Assembly (NCBI RefSeq): GCF_020423045.1
Contig: NZ_CP081943.1
Location: 3,038,001-3,102,000 of the forward strand
DNA from: Pseudomonas sp. MM213
GTDB lineage: Bacteria; Pseudomonadota; Gammaproteobacteria; Pseudomonadales; Pseudomonadaceae
DNA: 64,000 nucleotides
Direction of reading: 5' to 3'
Part shown: piece after piece, positions 58,370 through 64,000 of the stretch
How positions within the stretch are numbered: the first letter of the stretch is position 1
How the letters are laid out: every line of letters begins with the position of its first letter
Position numbers and translations under genes: made by a program
The notes under the pieces: generated by a model
The model's database searches: none
The model's input: the letters and a program-made list of their open reading frames with translations, nothing else
Told to the model about the DNA's origin: nothing

Positions 58370-59002
58370 ATGGAACATGCACTGAAGATTCTCGGCAAAG
58401 CCTCATCCATCAACGTCAGAAAAGTCCTGTGGACCTGCGACGAGCTGGGCCTTTCCTACGAACGCGAGGATTGGGGCAGCGGGTATGCGTCGACCCACAG
58501 TCCCGAATTTGTCCGGCTCAACCCCAACGCACAGGTGCCGGTGATCATCGATGAGGCCGGCGTGCTGTGGGAGTCCAATACCATCTGCCGTTACCTGGCC
58601 GGCAAACACCCACACGCTGAATTGCTGCCGCACGAACCGGCGGCGCGCGCCCGGGTGGAGCAGTGGATGGATTGGCAAGCCACCGATCTCAATTCGTCCT
58701 GGAGCTACGCGTTCACGGCACTGGTACGCAAAGACCCGGAGTTCCAGGACGCGCACCGGATTGCCATGGGCTTGCGCGGCTGGAATCAGAAGATGGGCAT
58801 CCTCGAACATCAGCTCGCGACCACCAAAGCCTATGTTGCCGGACCACGGTTCACACTGGCCGATATCGTCATCGGGCTGTCAGTCAACCGTTGGCTGATG
58901 ACGCCGATGGATCGACCGGACTTTCCGGCGATCGACGAATATTTCCAACGCCTGGCGCAACGCCCCGGGTTCCTAAAACACGGCTGCAACGGCCTGCCTT
59001 GA
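58370..59002 (+). CDS. Glutathione S-transferase
   Basis: This 210-residue protein has an N-terminal thioredoxin-like domain with the SxxxxK start (KASSINVRKVLWTCDELGLS), NPNAQVPVIIDEAGVLWESN for glutathione binding and a C-terminal helical domain with FTLADIVIGLSVNRWL. The active serine is probably Ser14 in KASSIN. AAAGGAGC precedes the ATG. It is a single-gene unit; the substrate is unknown. Confidence 0.88.
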   Translation: MEHALKILGKASSINVRKVLWTCDELGLSYEREDWGSGYASTHSPEFVRLNPNAQVPVIIDEAGVLWESNTICRYLAGKHPHAELLPHEPAARARVEQWMDWQATDLNSSWSYAFTALVRKDPEFQDAHRIAMGLRGWNQKMGILEHQLATTKAYVAGPRFTLADIVIGLSVNRWLMTPMDRPDFPAIDEYFQRLAQRPGFLKHGCNGLP

Positions 59003-59160
59003 TCGGTCGACCTCTGCCGTCGGGCGGCAAAGGTTGACCGCAACGCTTTCGTTTTCTGCACAAGCAAAAATATAACCAATTGAAAATAATAGGTTTTATT
59101 GCCTGGGCACGCTAATTGCTCAGGTCGCTGCACCGCAAACACCTACAAGGTCTACTCATC

Positions 59161-59723
59161 ATGTTGGTCAGTGCAAAGCAAAACCTAGTGACGCCGCTTC
59201 CCAAAAGCCGGGCGACGAACCGACTGCGGACGCCGCTGCGGGTCTTCAAGGTGGCTTGCAAGCCGTGTTGATGCAGAGCGTGCAAAACAATATCCAGCTG
59301 CAAAACGTAAAGAACGATGGGAAGGTTCTGGCGTCTGCGTCCAAGCTCGCCACGGAACAGGTCAACGCCGCCAATAAAATCAGCGACAACGTCGATGAAG
59401 CGTTCGCCAAGACCCGTGTCGCGCTGCAAGCCACCGATGCCTCGACAGTGCCAAAGGCCGGTGAAAGCACCGCCATGGCCGACTTCAAGGACTACATGAG
59501 CAAAACCCCGGAACAGCGGTTGCGCGACAGTATTCTGAAGGAGATGGGGATTACCGAAGAAGACCTGAAAGCCATGCCGCCGGAGAAACAACTGGCGGTC
59601 GGTAAAGAGATTGCCGAGCGTCTGCAAGACAAGATAAAACTGGCGCAGGCCGAGAAAGAAAACGGCAGCAGCAGTGAGAAAAGCGGCGCCCAGGTGGTCG
59701 ACAAGTTCCTCGCAGCGCTCTGA
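59161..59723 (+). pseudogene. Conserved protein interrupted by a one-base frameshift
   Basis: The ATG at 59161 has AAGG ten bases upstream and reads MLVSAKQN, then leaves the coding frame. From about 59163 to 59723 another frame reads well: KPSDAASQKPGDEPTADAAA, LQAVLMQSVQNNIQLQN, DNVDEAFAKTRVALQATD, then MGITEEDLKAMPPEKQLAVG and ending VVDKFLAAL. Adding one A to the run of four at 59180-59183 would join the frames as MLVSAKQKPSDAA, giving 187 residues. It is either a real frameshift, a sequencing error in a short homopolymer, or a slippery site. If intact from the inner start at 59256 (TTG), 155 residues would remain. The protein is hydrophilic and helical, with no recognised domain. Confidence 0.6.
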
Positions 59724-59738
59724 CCACGCGGATGCTTC

Positions 59739-59830
59739 TGTAGGAGCGAGGCTTGCCCGCGAAGAGGCCGTCACATTCAACATTAATGTCGACTGACGCA
59801 CCGCTTTCGCGGGCAAGCCTCGCTCCTACA
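59739..59830. repeat. REPIN (type A)
   Basis: This is an inverted pair of type A REPs between the frameshifted gene and the convergent PAS chemoreceptor. Confidence 0.9.
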
Positions 59831-59884
59831 GTTCATGGGTGAACCCACAATCCAGAATCCGTTACGATTCCCTGTAGGGGCGTT

Positions 59885-61204
59885 TCAATTCAATTGCAGC
59901 GTTGAATTGAACTGGCTGATCGCATCCACCACATGCCGCGAGCCTTGCTGGATTTCCAGGATAACCTCCCCCGCCTCGTTCGCCAGTTCCACCCCAAGGC
60001 CGGTGCGGCTCAAGCTCGACTGCATGCTCGACACCGCGCTCAACGACAAATCGTGGTTTTTGCGCACCACGTCGACAATCTCCAGTGTCGCCTGGCTCGT
60101 GCGTGCCGCGAGGCTGCGAACCTCATCCGCCACCACGGCAAACCCTCGGCCGTGCTCCCCGGCCCGCGCCGCCTCGATGGCCGCGTTGAGCGCCAGCAGG
60201 TTGGTCTGGTCGGCAATGCCGCGAATGGTCTGAACGATGGTGCCGATGATGTCGGACTGTTTGCTCACCGCATCAATACTCAGCGCCGCTTCGTTCAAGT
60301 CCCTGGAAATGTCCTGGATGATCTGCACCGTCTGCTGCACCACCTGAGATCCCTTCTGCGCGCAGGCATCGTTCTGCACCGAGGTGCTGTGGGCCGACTC
60401 CGCAGCCGTTTGCAGCGTGGTCACTTGCTGTGTGATGTCGCTGGCGAACTTCACCACTTTGTACAAACGGCCCTTGGCGTCGAACAACGGGTTGTAGGAC
60501 GCTTCGAGAAAAATCGTATGACCATGCTTGTCTCTGCGCTCGAAACGGTGCGAGTGATATTCGCCGCGATTCAGTGAAGCCCAAAACCCTTTGTAAGACG
60601 GCGATTCGGCTTCGGCGCGGTGGCAAAACAGGCTGTGATGCTGGCCGACGATTTCGTTGAGCGCGTAATGCGTAGTCTTCAGGAAGTTTTCATTAGCGGT
60701 GATCACATTGCCAGCGGGGGTGAATTCGATCACCGCCATCGAACGACCGATTGCCGCGAGCATGCTTTCGTTTTCGTGTTCCTTGTTCACCCTGTCCGTA
60801 ATGTCGGTGGCGACTTTGATCACACTGCTGACTTGCCGGTCGGGACCGATAACCGGCATGTAACTGGCTTCGAGCCAGATCTCCTTGCCGCCCTTGTTCA
60901 AGCGCAGGAAAGTCCCGCTGAGCGACTCGCCACGGGCCAGGTCACGCCACAATTTGGCGTAGGCTTCGCTGCGATAAAACGTTTCCTCGCAAAAGATCCG
61001 GTGATGTTTGCCGCGCACTTCTTCGGCGCTGTAACCCATGGCTTTGCAAAAGTTGTCGTTGGCATCGAGCACGATGCCGTCAGGGGTGAACTCAATCATC
61101 GCCATCGAACGACTGACGGCCGCCAACTTGGCGTTGGCCTCGGTCAGCGCACAGCTGTAGCGCTCGATTTCCTGCAGGTCAGCCTTGTGATGTAGGTTAA
61201 ACAT
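59885..61204 (-). CDS. Soluble PAS-domain methyl-accepting chemotaxis protein
   Basis: This 439-residue cytosolic receptor has no membrane helix. It carries two tandem PAS domains (about 25-140 and 147-265; each begins [11 protein letters not shown] or [11 protein letters not shown] and contains [20 protein letters not shown] or [20 protein letters not shown]), then a signalling domain with [20 protein letters not shown]. The PAS pair is of the type that can bind haem or flavin, but no ligand residue is certain. The signalling domain is short and lacks the full methylation helices, as in Aer-2-like or BdlA-like proteins; in P. aeruginosa BdlA, with the same two-PAS layout, acts in biofilm dispersal. 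Confidence 0.88.
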   Translation of the reverse strand: MFNLHHKADLQEIERYSCALTEANAKLAAVSRSMAMIEFTPDGIVLDANDNFCKAMGYSAEEVRGKHHRIFCEETFYRSEAYAKLWRDLARGESLSGTFLRLNKGGKEIWLEASYMPVIGPDRQVSSVIKVATDITDRVNKEHENESMLAAIGRSMAVIEFTPAGNVITANENFLKTTHYALNEIVGQHHSLFCHRAEAESPSYKGFWASLNRGEYHSHRFERRDKHGHTIFLEASYNPLFDAKGRLYKVVKFASDITQQVTTLQTAAESAHSTSVQNDACAQKGSQVVQQTVQIIQDISRDLNEAALSIDAVSKQSDIIGTIVQTIRGIADQTNLLALNAAIEAARAGEHGRGFAVVADEVRSLAARTSQATLEIVDVVRKNHDLSLSAVSSMQSSLSRTGLGVELANEAGEVILEIQQGSRHVVDAISQFNSTLQLN

Positions 61205-61891
61205 GGTCGTATCACCCTAAGCGCGGTCGTTTGATTGATGAAAGTTCTTCGGTCTTTCAACGTATCCACCACAACGTTCCATGGAACAGGCACACGCATT
61301 CCTCCACGGGAGGAACTGTCAGGTGATCAATGATGTTGAATCGGAGAGTCCATGTGGCAACGCTCTTATCAAGACATCCGTCTCTTGATAGCCCGGGACC
61401 GGGCCAGCCCTAACGTTTTCATAAGTAACTCCCTTTATCGTAAAACTCCTTGCCGCTCGCATCGGTGCCTTGGGGTGCGCACTCTGAAGCGTGCATGCCG
61501 GCCTTCACATGGCGACCGACATGGTTCGTCAGGACTGAGCATAGCCAGCCGCAATAGGCTTGCAAGGCCACTAGTCGGCCAGTATTGGGGACAAAAACGG
61601 TTCAGCATCCACGCTGATACCCGTGCAGTCATTCAACAGGAATCAGCCCGTACAGCTAAGCCTCTTGCCCCTTTCCAAGAACGAACTGTTATTTCTGACA
61701 GTAGACATGCACGGAACCATCAGTAATCCTTTGCTTCGATTCCTCATGTTTTCCAATAAAACGCGTGGCGCGCGTTTCATGTCGTTGCAAACAACCGTCA
61801 TTCAGGACGCTTGAACTGCTACGCCAATATTGGGAAGGCATCGCCTGCCACTCATCTATCGCGTTTCACGCAAGAATGACCGGAGCAGCGC
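61205..61891. other. 687-base region with no recognised gene
   Basis: Several open stretches occur (for example 61352-61726 on the plus strand), but their composition is unlike a Pseudomonas gene, and they lack ribosome-binding sites. One hairpin, TTCCTCC-ACG-GGAGGAA, stands at about 61301-61317. The region may hold promoters for both neighbours or decayed sequence. Confidence 0.4.
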
Positions 61892-62575
61892 ATGAAAAGA
61901 TTATCGATGATTTGCTGGTTAGCATCGGGGGTCGTGGCGATAGCAACTATCGCAGGCTGTATAGCCCAACAGCCCAAAGCACCAGACTCACCCACTCTTT
62001 TTGATCCGCCGATGAATCAGCAGCAAAAGATCGAAGTTCAGAAAAAAATAGATGCGCAGCTTCTCCTTAAAAGCGGCGGTCAGCAGATCAGCTCTACTCA
62101 GGTTGCCTACGACAATGGGAATGCGGTGATTACTTTTCCCGTGCCGGGACAAGTAAATACACCAAACACGACCTGCGACTTTGGTTATGTTTGCTTTTGG
62201 GAACACATCAGATACGTGGGGCAAAAACTGGCTCTCAGGAGCACCCCGGCAATTCGTACCGAGAACCTTGCGCAATACGGCATGAGCAATAAAATTTCAT
62301 CCTGGAAGCACAACAACAACTTTTTCTATGTGGCCATTGGTGGAGCATCACAACTGAATCTTGGAGGCATAATGGTGATGGCCAATACTTTCGAGTTCGA
62401 TATCGGAGGCGAATGCTGTCCATTTGGAGTCGAGCAATCAACCCAACATGCACCGCCTCCGGAGTTTGTATTCAACGAACAGATGGGTTACGACAACCAA
62501 ATGGTCAGCGTCGGCTTCTATCCATATCCACAACGTAAGACGGCGTGGTTTACAGGCTTGCACTCACCTTGGTAG
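61892..62575 (+). CDS. Lipoprotein with I36-inhibitor-like domain
   Basis: This 227-residue precursor has a lipoprotein signal: a hydrophobic stretch (MICWLASGVVAIATI) and the lipobox IAGC at about residues 20-23. The mature part has a Gln-rich linker and then TTCDFGYVCFWEHIRYVGQKL, reminiscent of the crystallin-like fold of peptidase inhibitor family I36 (C..GYVC..E...G). Cys-Cys in GGECCPFG is also notable. Its last 26 bases overlap the end of the convergent binding-protein gene. The GC content is lower than that of its neighbours. The function is unproven. Confidence 0.7.
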   Translation: MKRLSMICWLASGVVAIATIAGCIAQQPKAPDSPTLFDPPMNQQQKIEVQKKIDAQLLLKSGGQQISSTQVAYDNGNAVITFPVPGQVNTPNTTCDFGYVCFWEHIRYVGQKLALRSTPAIRTENLAQYGMSNKISSWKHNNNFFYVAIGGASQLNLGGIMVMANTFEFDIGGECCPFGVEQSTQHAPPPEFVFNEQMGYDNQMVSVGFYPYPQRKTAWFTGLHSPW

Positions 62576-63563
62576 CCACTTCCCCCGGCACCCACCCTTT
62601 CCAGATCTGCGGCTGATTGCGCAAAAACGCTTCCGCCACCTGACGCGGTTGCTGGCGTTTTTCGCTCATCTGCGCCAGCGTCTGGTTCAGCAGATCGATC
62701 GGGAAATCGACTTTCTCGAAGAACGACACCAAGTCCGGATACTGCGTCTTGAACGGTGCAGACACGCCGATCGCCAGGCTCGCCGGCATCGAGCGCGTGC
62801 CTTTGGGGTTTGGGTTGTTGGCATCGGCCAGGGTCTTCCAGGCCTCGGCGTCGAACGGCGGCTCTTCGAGTTTCACCAGTTTGAAGCGCCCCAATAGCGG
62901 CGTCGGCGACCAGTAGTAGAACAACACCGGTTTGCCGCGACGGATCGACGAGGCCACTTCGGCATCCAGCGCCGCGCCGGAGCCGGTGCGGAAGTTGACG
63001 AAGCTGGTGGTCAGGTCGTAGGCCTTGAGTTTCTGACTGTTGACGATCTCCGAAGTCCAGCCGGTCGGGCTGTTGAGGAAGCGTCCGCGACTCGGGTCTT
63101 CGGGGTCGCGGAACACGTCTTTGTAGCGCGCCAGATCGGCGACGGATTTCAGCTCCGGCGCCAACGGTTTGATCCCGCGCTCCGGGTCGCCCTTGATCAC
63201 GTATTCCGGCACCCACCAGCCTTCGGTGGCGCCTTTGACGGTGTCGCCCAGCCCGAACACTTTGCCTTCCGACGCCGCCTTGACCCACGCCGGACTACGC
63301 CCGGCCCACTCTTCGCCGATCACTTGAATGTCGTTCTTGGCCAATGCCGCTTCGAGGCTGACGGTGCTGCCCGGCAAAGTGTCGGTCGGGTAGCCGTAAC
63401 CTTTTTCGACGATCAGCCGCAAGATCTCGGTGATCAGGCTGCCGCTTTCCCAGGTGATGTCACCGAAGTGGATCGGCTTGGTTTGTTCCGCGGCGGGAAC
63501 GTGGGTCGCCACAAGGCTCAGGGCCAGCAGCGAACTGCCGAGCAGGGTTTTGATCGATTTCAT
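62550..63563 (-). CDS. Glycine-betaine-type ABC transporter substrate-binding protein
   Basis: This 337-residue precursor has a signal peptide (MKSIKTLLGSSLLALSLVAT...PAAEQ) and an OpuAC/ProX-like domain: IHFGDITWESGSLITEILRL, VIGEEWAGRSPAWVKAASEG and GKPVLFYYWSPTPLLGRF, the tryptophan-rich pattern used to bind quaternary amines. No permease or ATPase gene lies inside the window; the gene is directly coupled to the sigma-factor gene upstream (ATGA overlap). The ligand is unproven. Confidence 0.88.
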   Translation of the reverse strand: MKSIKTLLGSSLLALSLVATHVPAAEQTKPIHFGDITWESGSLITEILRLIVEKGYGYPTDTLPGSTVSLEAALAKNDIQVIGEEWAGRSPAWVKAASEGKVFGLGDTVKGATEGWWVPEYVIKGDPERGIKPLAPELKSVADLARYKDVFRDPEDPSRGRFLNSPTGWTSEIVNSQKLKAYDLTTSFVNFRTGSGAALDAEVASSIRRGKPVLFYYWSPTPLLGRFKLVKLEEPPFDAEAWKTLADANNPNPKGTRSMPASLAIGVSAPFKTQYPDLVSFFEKVDFPIDLLNQTLAQMSEKRQQPRQVAEAFLRNQPQIWKGWVPGEVATKVSASL

Positions 63564-64000
63564 GCGGACCTCTGGTGCAAGGGTTCATTGGCGCTGTGCT
63601 GGGCGCACAACGCTTGGGAGCGGGTCATGTAGACGCTGACCGAGCGCTGGGAAATGCCCAGTTCGGCAGCGATTTGCGGGTACGTCAGGCCATCGATGCG
63701 CGACAACAGGAACGTCGCCCGGACTTTGCCCGGCAAACGCTCAAGCGTTCGGTCGAGGCGGTGCAACGCCTGGGTCAGTTGCAGCAATTCCTCGGGCGAA
63801 GACGCTTGGGGCTGATCAAGGTGTTGCAGTTGATCGAGGTGCTGACGCTCCAGATCGCGACGGCGCCAGAGCTGATAAATCAACCGGCGGGCGATGGTGG
63901 TGAGCAAGGCGCGGGGCTCGCGGATCGGGGTCAGACCCGGCGATTCGAGCAGTTGCACGAAGGTCTCGGCGGCGATGTCTTCGACGCTGGAACTGGCCCC
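63560..64000 (-). CDS. ECF-type sigma factor (cut by window end)
   Basis: This is the C-terminal 146 or so residues of a FecI-like sigma factor; the start lies beyond the window. Region 2 remains as SVEDIAAETFVQLL and PRALLTTIARRLIYQLWRRR, and region 4 as LERLPGKVRATFLLSRIDGL with YPQIAAELGISQRSVSVYM. Its stop overlaps the binding-protein start by four bases. FecI-type genes usually precede a FecR anti-sigma gene and a TonB receptor; here the next gene is a periplasmic binding protein. Confidence 0.85.
   Translation of the reverse strand, partial: GASSSVEDIAAETFVQLLESPGLTPIREPRALLTTIARRLIYQLWRRRDLERQHLDQLQHLDQPQASSPEELLQLTQALHRLDRTLERLPGKVRATFLLSRIDGLTYPQIAAELGISQRSVSVYMTRSQALCAQHSANEPLHQRSA

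Noticed and set aside
61352..61726. 124-codon open frame in the 61.2-61.9 kb gap
   Set aside because: Arg/Ser/His-rich composition, no ribosome-binding site, and no recognisable motif; more like non-coding sequence.

Overview
The window is a stretch of a Pseudomonas chromosome, most likely from the P. fluorescens group. The evidence is the arginine-catabolism and arginine-uptake loci in the Pseudomonas arrangement (aruCFGDB-astE next to aotJQMOP-argR), the high GC content, and at least nineteen REP/REPIN elements of the fluorescens type (forms of TGTAGGAGCGAGGCTTGCCC) between genes. No rRNA, tRNA, CRISPR array or intact transposase gene was seen.

Layout. 1-0.7 kb: the end of an FMN riboswitch and a RibH2-type lumazine synthase. 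0.8-8.6 kb: the arginine succinyltransferase (AST) catabolic operon on the minus strand, with two ArgR-like half-sites in front of aruC. 8.9-13.6 kb: a 1571-residue leucine-rich-repeat (LRR) protein with a dermonecrotic-toxin-like N-terminus, lying between the aru operon and argR. 13.6-19 kb: argR and the arginine/ornithine ABC importer. 19.7-24.7 kb: acs, two small exported proteins and nrdB.

24.8-29.8 kb is an accessory island. It holds an AT-rich DarT/DarG toxin-antitoxin pair, then a locus with the architecture of the phage P1/P7 c4 immunity region (a C4-like antisense RNA, a 30-codon leader ORF and a BRO-N antirepressor-like gene), then an HNH endonuclease, then a compact bacteriocin with an intact colicin E3-type rRNase domain and its probable immunity gene. 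This is the most interesting part of the window. The C4-like RNA carries two segments exactly complementary to sequence covering the leader ORF's ribosome-binding site.

30-46.8 kb: regulators and transporters, including a small HTH gene behind a LexA-type box, a TetR/metallo-hydrolase pair around a perfect palindrome, a periplasmic glycerophosphodiesterase, a chemoreceptor, a CorA/ZntB-type transporter behind a Pho box, a Pit phosphate transporter, and an uncharacterised oxygenase/TylF-methyltransferase pair. 46.8-53.6 kb: a PACE efflux protein with a divergent LysR regulator, an ECF42-type sigma module, acetyltransferases and a LysE-type exporter. 53.7-64 kb: alaC, the gluconate locus gntP-gntK/gntR with three candidate GntR operators, a glutathione transferase, a frameshifted conserved gene, a soluble PAS chemoreceptor, a lipoprotein resembling I36 inhibitors, and an osmoprotectant-type binding protein whose start overlaps the end of an ECF sigma-factor gene that runs off the window.

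All functions are inferred by reading translated sequence and motifs. No database search was run.
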